A stretch of DNA of 64,000 bases, taken from Halotia branconii CENA392. Its GTDB lineage: Bacteria > Cyanobacteriota > Cyanobacteriia > Cyanobacteriales > Nostocaceae. The first letter of the stretch is position 1; each line of letters starts with the position of its first letter. The position numbers and the translations under genes were made by a program. Location of the stretch: positions 4,381,455-4,445,454 of the forward strand of contig NZ_CP124543.1 of assembly GCF_029953635.1 (NCBI RefSeq). The letters run 5' to 3'. Under the pieces are notes generated by a model. That model ran no database searches. It saw only the letters and a program-made list of their open reading frames with translations, and was not told the DNA's origin. Of this stretch, positions 42,505-51,231 are shown piece by piece.

Positions 42505-42864
42505 TTAGTATCCAAATCCGACTTCGTTATTGTCTTCTATCACACCTGATAATGTTCCAAAATCACTAATCCAACATCCACGACAACCTTTACATCCGCC
42601 GCATCCACGGCATCCGCATCCGCGACATCCGCCACATCCGCCACATCCACGACATCCACGACATCCACCGCACCCACGACATCCACCACAATTAGCAAAC
42701 CATCTTTGGGTAGTGGAAGAGTCAAATACTCCTGGCATGGCTAATTTTTCTAAAGCTGCCATTTCTTCATCAGACAACAGAAGTTTCTCTAGTTTGTCTG
42801 CTTTGTCTACCAAACGTATATCTATTGTTTGTTGGGTAAGTGGTTTTTCTGCAAGCATTGTCAT
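42505..42864 (-). CDS. Azole-RiPP (TOMM) precursor peptide, heterocycloanthracin-like
   Basis: The protein has 119 residues, with AAGGAG nine bases before the ATG. The leader (about 1-58) is hydrophilic and helical (RLVDKADKLEKLLLSDEEMA). The core runs from C59 to C97: 14 Cys at positions 59, 62, 65, 68, 71, 74, 77, 80, 83, 85, 88, 91, 94 and 97. Spacing is three residues except for one two-residue step. Gly, Arg and one Lys fill the rest. A 22-residue tail (WISDFGTLSGVIEDNNEVGFGY) follows. Cys-Gly/Arg repeats of this kind are substrates of YcaO systems in Bacillus. It is encoded upstream of E1, YcaO and SagB genes on the same strand. Confidence 0.93.
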   Translation of the reverse strand: MTMLAEKPLTQQTIDIRLVDKADKLEKLLLSDEEMAALEKLAMPGVFDSSTTQRWFANCGGCRGCGGCRGCRGCGGCGGCRGCGCRGCGGCKGCRGCWISDFGTLSGVIEDNNEVGFGY

Positions 42865-43508
42865 ATCACTTAACTCCTTTTCACTTCAATTTCATAACTT
42901 GTTCGTAAATCTGCATTCAAGTTTGTGAAAAACTTGGATGATGTTTTTAAATCAACCAGTTTTTACGAAAAGATACATATTTACACAAGCTAGTTTTAAA
43001 AATGATCAAAAAAAAACAAGACAATCTCTCATGTCTAACTATCATTTTTATATAGGTCAAGTTAAACACAAAACACTACAGTTTATATTCAGAGTCTTAA
43101 CTAGTCCATAAAAGGTCAAAATTACTTTCTGATAAGTGCAAAAAACTCCCAGATGAGATTTATTTTCCCTAAAACCTTGTTTTTGAGAAAACTTTTGCTG
43201 CTGTTAGCGTCGTGTTGTCTTTTTTTGATCATCTGATTCCTATAACAATATCTTTTTCTAGAGGTTTTTATTCTTTCTGAAGTAGTACTTTATTTATTAT
43301 CGAAAGTAGTTTTACTATTTCTGAAGTAGGATTATTTTCATTTTTGATAGCACCTAAGATATGAGACTGCATTATGTTACTAATGTAGAAAAACTACAGA
43401 AAATTGAGAATAAAAAGCATTTTGACAGTTAAGACCAATTTTTAAACCACAAGATCCCCGACTTCTTTAAAAAGTCGGGGATCTAAGCCTTATAATAATC
43501 AGGTTTAA
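42865..43508. promoter_or_regulatory. Divergent control region between precursor and ABC exporter
   Basis: This 644-bp AT-rich region must hold the promoters of both the precursor and the exporter. Three direct-repeat words lie at 43276-43285 (TCTGAAGTAG), 43300-43309 (TCGAAAGTAG) and 43320-43329 (TCTGAAGTAG), 24 and 20 bp apart. I see no coding sequence. The palindrome at 43452-43484 is listed separately. Confidence 0.5.
43452..43484. repeat. agatccccgactt palindrome, copy 1
   Basis: AGATCCCCGACTT pairs with AAGTCGGGGATCT around a 7-nt loop. The same 33-bp palindrome is at 51857-51889, and the word is a frequent cyanobacterial repeat. Here it ends 24 bp upstream of the ABC exporter start, so it may affect its transcript. 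Confidence 0.85.
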
Positions 43509-45332
43509 TTGATGAACGATTTAAGAGTTTGGTTTGAAGACTACATTAGAGCTTTATTTCGTTCTTTACCCTTGTTGTGGACAGCAGCACCCAAGGAAAT
43601 GACCTTTCTTGTCGCTGTCACTTTATTACAAGGGTTTCTTCCTGCTATCAGTGTTTGGATTACCAAGCTAGTAGTAGATACTGTAACAACAGCCTTGACA
43701 TCTGGCAGAGAATTAAGCTACTCAATTTTATGGCCTTTGGTAGCAGGATGGGTTGGAGCCTTGTTATTAGAGACACTTTTATCTCCTTGGGTATTCGCAC
43801 TTCAGGGAAATCTCAATGACAAGTTAACGGCTCACATTAGCTTATTGTTAATGCACAAAGCTGATACTTTTCCAGACCTGAGCCGTTTTGAAGATTCTCA
43901 GTTTTATGATGAACTACAACTTCTCCAAGAACAAGTTAGCTATAAGCCATTGAACTTATTGGAAAACTTGGTGGAATTAGGTCGATCTTTTGTAACTTTG
44001 ATTGTAATAATCGGGCTACTAGTTCCTCTCGCTTTTTGGATACCCCTAGTGATTGCGATCGCAACTATACCCCAGATAGTGGTTTCTTCCCAGTATGGAA
44101 AAGCTATTTGGCTAACTTTATTTGAAAACAGTCCTCAAGCCCGGCGCATGGAGTATTACACTTCGGTAATGCTGACTGACACCTACGCCAAAGAAATTAG
44201 GTTGTTTCAGCTAGGTTCGTTTTTTATGCAGCGCTACCTGATAGCATTTCAATCTTTACATCAATCAATGCGTCATCTGAGGGGCAAGCAAGCATTTTGG
44301 TCATCTAGCTTAGCTATTTTGAGTACTTTAGGCAATGGTTTTTCTTTTTACTGGGTAGTACAGAAAGCTTTCAGAGGAGAATTTAGCCCAGGAAGTGTAC
44401 TTTTGTTCGTACAGTCATTAACTTACTTCCAGAATAATCTAGAAAGATTGATTGCTAATTGGCTGGATCTATTGGAAAATATTCTCTACATGCAGCAGTT
44501 TTTCAATTTTCTCGATAGCCCAATCCCCATGCCACTGAGCATACCTGGAGAGAAAATACCAACTCCGATTCGTTCGAGTATTACTTTTGAGAAAGTTGAC
44601 TTTCGCTATCCAGATAATCGATTAGCCCTCAAGAATATTTCTTTTAGCCTGTATCCTGGACAAACAGTAGCCATAGTAGGAGAAAATGGAGCAGGTAAAA
44701 CTACTCTAGTCAAGCTGTTGACTAGACTATACGATCCAACAACAGGAAGCATTTTAGTTGATGGTATAGATCTGAGAAATTTTAATTTAGAGCAATGGCG
44801 GCAGCAAATTGCTGGGGTTTTTCAAGACTTTGGTCACTATGCGCTTACCCTAAGAGAAAATATCGCTTTAGGAAACCTAGCTGCTCTGGAACATCCAGAC
44901 ATTCTCAGATACGCAATTGAAAAAGCCGATATCGTCAAACTAGTCGATCATTTTCCCACAAAAGAGGATACACCACTGGGCAAACAATTTGGCGGCACAG
45001 AACTTTCTGGAGGTCAGTGGCAAAAGTTAGCTATAGCTCGTGCTTTTGTCCGCCAAGAAGCTCAATTATTACTCTTGGATGAGCCTACTGCTGCGCTTGA
45101 TCCCCGTAGTGAGTCTGATCTTTACCTTCGGTTTATTGAGCTAACTGAGGGTAAGACTACCATTTTGATTACCCACAGATTAGCTTCAGTACGAATGGCT
45201 GACCGAATCTTAGTTCTTAAAGATGGTCATTTGATTGAGGATGGTACTCATCAAGAACTTTTACAGCGTAGAGGTGAATACACCGCACTGTGGAATATAC
45301 AGGCACAACAATACGGTATTTCTGCTCAATAA
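43509..45332 (+). CDS. ABC exporter (fused membrane and ATPase domains) next to the azole-RiPP genes
   Basis: The protein has 607 residues. The membrane domain (about 20-330) has about six segments (FLVAVTLLQGFLPAISVWIT, LVAGWVGALLLETLLSPW and others). The ATPase (about 355-590) has Walker A GENGAGKTT, signature LSGGQ, Walker B LLLLDEPTAALD and ITHRLA. There is no N-terminal C39 peptidase, so leader cleavage would need another protease; none is seen in the window. It is divergent from the precursor gene. Export of the modified peptide is inferred from location. Confidence 0.88.
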   Translation: MMNDLRVWFEDYIRALFRSLPLLWTAAPKEMTFLVAVTLLQGFLPAISVWITKLVVDTVTTALTSGRELSYSILWPLVAGWVGALLLETLLSPWVFALQGNLNDKLTAHISLLLMHKADTFPDLSRFEDSQFYDELQLLQEQVSYKPLNLLENLVELGRSFVTLIVIIGLLVPLAFWIPLVIAIATIPQIVVSSQYGKAIWLTLFENSPQARRMEYYTSVMLTDTYAKEIRLFQLGSFFMQRYLIAFQSLHQSMRHLRGKQAFWSSSLAILSTLGNGFSFYWVVQKAFRGEFSPGSVLLFVQSLTYFQNNLERLIANWLDLLENILYMQQFFNFLDSPIPMPLSIPGEKIPTPIRSSITFEKVDFRYPDNRLALKNISFSLYPGQTVAIVGENGAGKTTLVKLLTRLYDPTTGSILVDGIDLRNFNLEQWRQQIAGVFQDFGHYALTLRENIALGNLAALEHPDILRYAIEKADIVKLVDHFPTKEDTPLGKQFGGTELSGGQWQKLAIARAFVRQEAQLLLLDEPTAALDPRSESDLYLRFIELTEGKTTILITHRLASVRMADRILVLKDGHLIEDGTHQELLQRRGEYTALWNIQAQQYGISAQ

Positions 45333-45711
45333 TCATGTGGTTGTAACTATATATTTTTCAAGTGGTATAAAGTTTTATCTATGATACCAATTTAATATTA
45401 ATTTAATAATTAACATCTCAAATAAACAATATTTGAGGCTAAAAGCTGTAAGCTATTTTAAACGCTTTGAAATTAAAGCTTATAAGTAATACTTACCTGT
45501 GTGGGAAGTATTACTTATAAGTTAATTTTCCATTTGTCTTGCGCTAGAGATTATTTATCTAGTCAAGACGCAATAGCTTTTATACTTCGCAATGCAAGAA
45601 AATGTTTTCTTGTCCTGAATTTTCATGCTTATAGAACATGAAATTTCTTCAAAGTAGCGAACAAGTTTTACAAGCCTCAATTTTGCTGTTTTTGTAACCA
45701 AATACCCGACA
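45333..45711. other. Spacer with a perfect 16-bp palindrome upstream of the SulP gene
   Basis: CTTATAAGTAATACTT (45479-45494) and AAGTATTACTTATAAG (45506-45521) are perfect inverted repeats around an 11-nt loop. It lies about 190 bp upstream of the SulP gene and about 150 bp after the exporter. It could be a terminator, operator or repeat. No gene is visible. Confidence 0.5.
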
Positions 45712-47439
45712 ATGTCTCTGACAAATACTATCAACTTTAGGAATTTACGAGGCGATATATTTGGTGGTTTAACTGCCGCGATCGTTTCTTTACCGCTAGC
45801 ATTGGCGTTCGGCGTTGCTTCTGGTGCTGGGCCTGTAGCTGGTCTTTACGGTGCTGTTTGTGTTGGTTTTTTTGCTGCCTTGTTTGGCGGCACACCTACT
45901 CTGATTTCTGAGCCTACCGGACCGATGACTGTAGTAATGACTACAATTGTCGCTTCTCTGACTGCAAGTGATCCTGAGAACGGCTTAGCAATGGCATTTA
46001 CTGTAGTCATGCTTGCCGGGATATTTCAAATTATCTTAGGAATATTTAAGCTGGGTAAATATATTACCCTCATGCCTTATAGTGTCATTTCCGGCTTCAT
46101 GTCCGGGATTGGAGTCATTCTGGTTATCCTCCAGATTGCACCTTTTGTAGGACAGCTAAATCCTAAAGGTGGTGTGCTGGGAATGGTGCAAAATCTGCCC
46201 CAGCTGTTAGCAAATATCAATCCTGTGGAAACAGCTTTGGGAGCGATGACTTTGGCAATTATTTTCTTAATGCCATCTAAACTTAAGCGCTTCGCTCCAC
46301 CGCAACTAGTGGCATTAGTACTAGTTACCATAATTTCTCTGGTCTTTTTTGGAAATGCTGAAATTAGAAGAATTGGCGAAATTCCAATGGGACTACCAAC
46401 ACTACAACTTCCCACCTTCACAGCATCACAGATCACTGTGATGATTGTCGATGGGGTAATGTTGGGGATGTTGGGTTGTATTGATACCTTGTTGACAGCA
46501 GTCATTGCAGATAGTTTGACTCGCACAGAACACAAGTCTAATAAAGAATTAATTGGTCAAGGTATCGGTAACTTGTTCTCTGGTTTATGTGGTGGATTAC
46601 CTGGTGCTGGGGCCACTATGGGAACGGTGGTAAATATCCAGACTGGTGCAAAAACGGCTTTATCTGGTCTAACTCGTGCCTTGATTTTACTAGTGGTAGT
46701 TTTATGGGCTGCGGGTTTAACTGAAAGTATCCCGATGGCAGTGCTGGCGGGTATTGCCCTCAAAGTCGGGATTGATATTTTAGACTGGAGCTTCCTCAAA
46801 CGCGCTCACAAGGTATCTTGGAAAGGTACAGCCATCATGTACGGTGTCATGTTCTTAACCGTATTTGTTGATTTGATTGTGGCTGTCGGTGTAGGCGTTT
46901 TTATTGCCAACATCTTAACTATCGAACGTCTTTCTCAGTTACAGTCTCAGGATGTGAAGACGATTACCGATGCTGATGATGCCATTGTCTTGAACAATGA
47001 AGAAAAACAATTGCTCGACCAAGCTCATGGGCGCGTCCTATTATTTTACCTGAGTGGGCCGATGATCTTTGGAGTTTCCAAAGCGATCGCTCGTGAACAT
47101 TCAGCAATGGCAGATTCTGACGTACTAATTTTGGATTTGAGCGATGTGCCGATGTTAGGCGTGACCGCTTCTTTGGCAATTGAAAATGCCATTCAAGATG
47201 CTTGTGACCAAGGTCGTCATGTCTTGATTGTTGGTGCTGCTGGCAAAGTTAAACAGCGCTTAGAAAAGTTTGGTATTGCCAGATTTGTACCTTCACATCA
47301 TTTCTTTATGAATCGTGTAGAGGCACTCAAGCAAGCTGTAGCTTTAGTTAATCCTTACGCAGTTAGTGGCAATGTTGCTGGTAGCAGTGAATATCGCTCC
47401 CCTGCGAATGACACTGATAACTACGGCTATCAAACTTAA
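45712..47439 (+). CDS. bicA: SulP family anion transporter, BicA-like (Na+-dependent bicarbonate uptake)
   Basis: The protein has 575 residues. The SulP membrane domain opens INFRNLRGDIFGGLTAAIVS and continues PLALAFGVASGAGPVAGLYG and GFFAALFGGTPTLISEPTGP, wording very close to cyanobacterial BicA. About 12-14 membrane segments reach residue ~410. A cytoplasmic STAS domain (about 440-550: GRVLLFYLSGPMIFGVSKAI then ILDLSDVPMLGVTA) follows. BicA brings HCO3- into the cell for the carbon-concentrating mechanism. Sulfate or other anions cannot be excluded from sequence alone. It is monocistronic. Confidence 0.88.
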   Translation: MSLTNTINFRNLRGDIFGGLTAAIVSLPLALAFGVASGAGPVAGLYGAVCVGFFAALFGGTPTLISEPTGPMTVVMTTIVASLTASDPENGLAMAFTVVMLAGIFQIILGIFKLGKYITLMPYSVISGFMSGIGVILVILQIAPFVGQLNPKGGVLGMVQNLPQLLANINPVETALGAMTLAIIFLMPSKLKRFAPPQLVALVLVTIISLVFFGNAEIRRIGEIPMGLPTLQLPTFTASQITVMIVDGVMLGMLGCIDTLLTAVIADSLTRTEHKSNKELIGQGIGNLFSGLCGGLPGAGATMGTVVNIQTGAKTALSGLTRALILLVVVLWAAGLTESIPMAVLAGIALKVGIDILDWSFLKRAHKVSWKGTAIMYGVMFLTVFVDLIVAVGVGVFIANILTIERLSQLQSQDVKTITDADDAIVLNNEEKQLLDQAHGRVLLFYLSGPMIFGVSKAIAREHSAMADSDVLILDLSDVPMLGVTASLAIENAIQDACDQGRHVLIVGAAGKVKQRLEKFGIARFVPSHHFFMNRVEALKQAVALVNPYAVSGNVAGSSEYRSPANDTDNYGYQT

Positions 47440-47622
47440 GAAATGAGGAAAAGGGGCAGGGGAGTAGAGGAGAAGATGAAAAGGAGCAGGGGGCAGGGAG
47501 CAGGGAGAAAGAGGTAATTTTTCTTCATCCCCCTTGCACCCCGTACCCTGCCCCGGTTGTTGAGCTTGTCCTGAGCGCAGCCGAAGGGCGTAGTCGAAAC
47601 ACTGCCTCTTTTGCCCCATGCC
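47440..47622. repeat. Repeat block after bicA
   Basis: gaaaaggggcaggggag and gggagcagggagaaag units are followed by cttcatccccc, ccctgccccggttgttgagc, ttgtcctgagcgcagccgaa and gggcgtagtcgaaac. It has the same families as at 7240-7430. Frames crossing it on either strand are repeat-derived. Confidence 0.75.
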
Positions 47623-48210
47623 CTATGCCCCATCCCCATTTTCATTCGTTTGCCAATTAGGATTAATCAGACTAGTAAGAATATGGTCTTGCCATTGGCC
47701 GTTAATTAATAAATAATCTCTAGCATATCCTTCGACAACAAAACCGAGACTTTTAAGTACGTTACCACTCCGCCGATTGTGGGGCATATAATTTGCCATA
47801 ATGCGGTGAAAATTTAGTTCCTGAAATACATAATCAGTAGCAACTTTTAGCGCTTCTCTCATATATCCATTACCTTGCTTAGCTTCTGCAAGGCTATAGC
47901 CCACATAGCAAAAGTGGGCTGCTCCTCGAACAAAATTATTGAAGTTGATCACCCCAATAATTTCATTGGGATTTTTCTTAATAAAAATAAAAAGTTTTAA
48001 AGATTGTTCATGAATAAACTCTAAAAAACTATTTTCGATTTGATATTGCCAGTACTGTTGTGTAAAAAAATCTGCTACCCAAGTAGGATAAAATGGAGTA
48101 AGATAATTTCTATTTTCAGTAAAATATTTTACTATTTTGGGTATATCCTCTTTTATACCAATTCTTAATAATAGGCGATCGCTAGTAATTAATGGTAGTT
48201 CTGATTTCAT
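47623..48210 (-). CDS. GNAT acetyltransferase, RimJ/RimL type
   Basis: The protein has 195 residues. The family pattern is clear: LITSDRLLLRIGIKEDIPKI, then VGYSLAEAKQGNGYMREALK, then LNFHRIMANYMPHNRRSGNV and LKSLGFVVEGYARDYLLING. RimJ/L-type enzymes acetylate protein N-termini or small molecules; the target is not predictable. The extreme C-terminus (QTNENGDGA) runs into repeat sequence. Confidence 0.9.
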   Translation of the reverse strand: MKSELPLITSDRLLLRIGIKEDIPKIVKYFTENRNYLTPFYPTWVADFFTQQYWQYQIENSFLEFIHEQSLKLFIFIKKNPNEIIGVINFNNFVRGAAHFCYVGYSLAEAKQGNGYMREALKVATDYVFQELNFHRIMANYMPHNRRSGNVLKSLGFVVEGYARDYLLINGQWQDHILTSLINPNWQTNENGDGA

Positions 48211-48569
48211 AAACTAAGTGATTTAATCTTTATCGTTTAGCAAAATTTAAGATAAATGTAACGCAGCTTACAAAAATGTAATTAAGTAATGCCCACATTT
48301 TCTAAAATTTAGTAGCATTCATTCTTGCTGTGTTATCGTATTGCAATTAGAAAACTTAGCCGAACAGCTATGGTTATTGTGCCTAAAATGAACAATAAAT
48401 ACTTCGTTTTCAGCTATTTAACATAGCAGTTGTTATGTGATGAAATACACCCGTCTAGTCCCTAATCTCTAGTCCCTAGCCCCTTTTCCTTACGAGTGTA
48501 TTGCACACAACCGAGAAGCGCTATAGTGAATATTTTTACAATAAATTCAGTCTACAAGAAGGTATAGTA
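48211..48569. other. Spacer upstream of bioB with a repeat
   Basis: Bases 48455-48526 (ctagtccctagcccctttt, then gagtgtattgcacacaac, then cgagaagcgctatag) are an inverted relative of 62041-62113. The repeat extends into the open frame upstream of bioB, which argues for the internal ATG at 48570. The rest is AT-rich without a gene. Confidence 0.6.
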
Positions 48570-49577
48570 ATGTCGGGAATACGCTATGATTGGCAGCAAG
48601 CAGAGATCCAGGCGATATATAATACGCCATTGCTAGAGCTTATTTATCGAGCTGCTAGCATTCATCGCCAATATCATGACTCAACAAAAATACAAGTCTG
48701 TAAACTCATCTCTATTAAAACCGGAGGCTGTCCCGAAGATTGTAGCTACTGCGCCCAATCTTCTCGGTATCAAACAAAAGTAAAACCCCAAGCGTTTTTA
48801 GATAAAACAACAGTAATTAACATTGCCCAAAAAGCCAAAGAAACTGGAGTTAGCCGCGTCTGCATGGGTGCTGCTTGGCGTGAAGTGCGAGATAATTCTC
48901 AGTTTGAGACTGTGTTGGAAATGGTTAAAGAAGTCACCGACATGGGTTTAGAAGTATGCTGCACCTTGGGAATGTTAACAACAGACCAAGCAAAGCGATT
49001 GGCAGCAGCAGGACTATATGCTTACAACCATAACCTGGATACCTCACAAGAATATTACAGCACAATTATTACTACCAGGACTTATAGCGATCGCTTGCAC
49101 ACTATAGAAAATGTCCGGCAAACGAATGTTACAGTGTGTTCCGGCGGTATTTTAGGTTTGGGCGAAAGCGTTGACGACCGTATAGGTATGTTACATACTT
49201 TAGCCAACCTCCATCCTCATCCCGAATCTGTACCTATTAATATTCTTTCCCAAGTACCGGGTACACCCTTGGAAAATCAACCCGATGTGCCAATTTGGGA
49301 TATAGTGCGGATGATTGCCACAGCCCGGATTTTAATGCCAGCTGCCGACGTGCGTTTAAGTGCAGGTAGAGCAAGACTTTCTCACGTTGAACAAGCTTTA
49401 TGCTTTATGGCAGGAGCAAATTCTATTTTTTCTAGTGACGACAACAAGATGTTAACAGTTACTACTCCTTGTCCAGATTACGACGCTGACCGAGAAATGC
49501 TGAATTTACTCGGTCTAGAAATGCGTCCTTCTTCCCAAAGACAACAAAAGGTAGCAAGTCCTGCTGTTGTGGGATGA
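48570..49577 (+). CDS. bioB: Biotin synthase
   Basis: The protein has 335 residues from the ATG at 48570, preceded by AAGAAGG. An in-frame ATG at 48501 lies in repeat sequence. The radical SAM cluster motif is C-PEDCSYC (GGCPEDCSYCAQSSRY). Typical later motifs are VCMGAAWREVRD, YNHNLDTSQEYY, SGGILGLGES and SAGRARLSHVEQALCFMAGA, with conserved Cys/Arg of the second cluster site. It converts dethiobiotin to biotin. No other bio genes are adjacent. Confidence 0.96.
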   Translation: MSGIRYDWQQAEIQAIYNTPLLELIYRAASIHRQYHDSTKIQVCKLISIKTGGCPEDCSYCAQSSRYQTKVKPQAFLDKTTVINIAQKAKETGVSRVCMGAAWREVRDNSQFETVLEMVKEVTDMGLEVCCTLGMLTTDQAKRLAAAGLYAYNHNLDTSQEYYSTIITTRTYSDRLHTIENVRQTNVTVCSGGILGLGESVDDRIGMLHTLANLHPHPESVPINILSQVPGTPLENQPDVPIWDIVRMIATARILMPAADVRLSAGRARLSHVEQALCFMAGANSIFSSDDNKMLTVTTPCPDYDADREMLNLLGLEMRPSSQRQQKVASPAVVG

Positions 49578-49584
49578 AGTTGAA

Positions 49585-49830
49585 TGGGGCATGGGACGTG
49601 GGGCATTGGGCATGGGGAAGAGGAATTGGGGCAGGGTGCTGGGTGCAGAGGGGAAAGAAAAAGCAGAGGGGCAGGGCGCAGGGTGCAAGGGGGAAGTTAA
49701 GAAAATGCTTTGAATTTAAAGATGTGTACTTAATCTTTAATCTTTCTCCTTTTCTCCCTGCTCCCTGCTCCCCTGCCTATTTCCCCCTGCTCCCTGCTCC
49801 CCTGCTTCTTTCCTAGTCCCTAGCCCCATG
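49585..49830. repeat. Low-complexity gggcat/ggggcagg and ctccctgctccc block
   Basis: Alternating ggggcatggg, gggcagggtgc and tccctgctccctgctcccc units fill the gap between bioB and petL. The 80-codon open frame that crosses it is composed of these units and is not a gene. Confidence 0.8.
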
Positions 49831-49864
49831 CCTCAACGACACGTACCTCATCAAAACAGAAGCA

Positions 49865-49960
49865 CTAAATGATCTTGGCAGAACGCAGACCAAACAACAG
49901 ACCTACGGCTATACCCATGAACAAAGCCAAGAAGCCGATATAAGCTACAATTCCAAACAT
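49865..49960 (-). CDS. petL: Cytochrome b6-f complex subunit PetL-like
   Basis: A 31-residue frame starts with an ATG preceded by GGAG eight bases upstream. It reads MFGIVAYIGFLALFMGIAVG then LLFGLRSAKII. One membrane helix is followed by a basic C-terminus with the pattern YIGFLALF.GIA.GL.FGLRS.KI, as expected for PetL, the small b6-f subunit that stabilises the dimer. Length, topology and C-terminal K-I fit PetL best; PsaM, PsbX or an Ndh small subunit fit less well. It is divergent from aroB. Confidence 0.75.
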   Translation of the reverse strand: MFGIVAYIGFLALFMGIAVGLLFGLRSAKII

Positions 49961-50094
49961 TGATGTTTCTCCACATACTTCAATAAATCTATTGAATCAT
50001 TTAGTTTGGGCTTATGGAATGGGTAGAGTACCAATCTCTGATGTCCCACATTGCGATAAAATACAGCCCACGGGCGCTTGTTTAGGGTTAGGCA

Positions 50095-51186
50095 ATGACT
50101 TCTATCATTAATGTCAATTTACCACAGCAGTCTTATGAGATTGCGATCGCACCTGGGAGTTTAGAGCAGTTGGGTCAACAGATGGCTAATCTGAACCTAG
50201 GTAAGAAGGTATTGGTGGTTTCTAATCCGACAATTTTCAAGCATTATGGAGAAAGAGCGATAAATTCGCTCACATCTGCTGGATTTAAAGTAGTCAGCTA
50301 TTGCCTACCAGCAGGTGAACGCTACAAAACCCTCAATTCTATCCAAAAACTTTACGATATCGCCTTAGAAAACCGCCTAGAACGTTCCTCGACAATGGTG
50401 GCTTTAGGCGGAGGCGTAATTGGTGATATGACAGGCTTTGCAGCAGCAACTTGGTTGCGAGGGATTAATGTTGTGCAAGTGCCTACCACTCTCTTAGCAA
50501 TGGTAGATTCTGCAATTGGTGGTAAAACAGGTGTCAATCATCCCCACGGCAAAAACCTGATTGGAGCATTTCATCAACCGCGAAAAGTCCTCATCGACCC
50601 AGAAGTACTGAAAACTCTGCCTATGCGAGAGTTTCGGGCTGGTATGGCAGAAGTTATCAAATATGGCATAATTTGGGATGCGGAATTGTTCGCTCAATTA
50701 GAAGCTAGTAAAAACCTCAATCAATTACGCTACGTCAAGCCTGAGGTGATAGACGCAATACTAACGCGCTCTTGTCAAGCTAAAGCCAATGTTGTTAGTA
50801 AAGACGAAAAAGAAGGTGGACTAAGAGCAATTCTCAACTATGGACACACCATTGGTCATGCAGTGGAAAGCTTGACAGGTTATCGATTAGTCAATCATGG
50901 TGAAGCTGTTGCTATTGGTATGGTGGCAGCTGGGCAAATTGCTGTAGCATTGGGACTTTGGCAACAAGAAGATACAGAACGTCAAAATGCCCTGATTCAA
51001 AAAGCGGGTTTACCCACTCGGCTACCAGAGGGAATAGATATTGAAGAAATTATTGCAGCACTGCAATTAGATAAAAAAGTCAAAGCTGGTAAAGTGCGGT
51101 TTATTTTACCGACGCAGATTGGTGTCGTGAAAATTACAGATGATGTACCATCAGAGACTATCCGGCAAGTATTGCAAGGAATGTAA
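50095..51186 (+). CDS. aroB: 3-dehydroquinate synthase
   Basis: The protein has 363 residues, family length. The NAD-binding ALGGGVIGDMTGFAAATWLRG, metal-binding AEVIKYGII, NYGHTIGHAVES and NHGEAVAIGM motifs are intact, with KKVKAGKVRFILPTQIG near the end. It makes the first carbocycle of the shikimate pathway from DAHP. It is monocistronic. Confidence 0.97.
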   Translation: MTSIINVNLPQQSYEIAIAPGSLEQLGQQMANLNLGKKVLVVSNPTIFKHYGERAINSLTSAGFKVVSYCLPAGERYKTLNSIQKLYDIALENRLERSSTMVALGGGVIGDMTGFAAATWLRGINVVQVPTTLLAMVDSAIGGKTGVNHPHGKNLIGAFHQPRKVLIDPEVLKTLPMREFRAGMAEVIKYGIIWDAELFAQLEASKNLNQLRYVKPEVIDAILTRSCQAKANVVSKDEKEGGLRAILNYGHTIGHAVESLTGYRLVNHGEAVAIGMVAAGQIAVALGLWQQEDTERQNALIQKAGLPTRLPEGIDIEEIIAALQLDKKVKAGKVRFILPTQIGVVKITDDVPSETIRQVLQGM

Positions 51187-51231
51187 TTCATAACCAAATT
51201 ACAATTAAAACTAGCCGCCAGCTGGTTTGCC

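Noticed and set aside
42505..42864. Cyanobactin or Nif11-type precursor
   Set aside because: There are no AYDGE-type recognition sequences, no PatA/PatG proteases nearby and no Nif11-like leader; the Cys-repeat core points to a heterocycloanthracin-like type.
42530..42928. Plus-strand frame rich in His-Pro (HPRHPPHP)
   Set aside because: It is the reverse reading of the Cys-Gly repeat of the RiPP precursor, which has a good ribosome site and pathway context on the other strand.
49574..49816. Open frame immediately after bioB
   Set aside because: It is composed entirely of gggcat/ggggcag low-complexity repeat; no ribosome site or family pattern.
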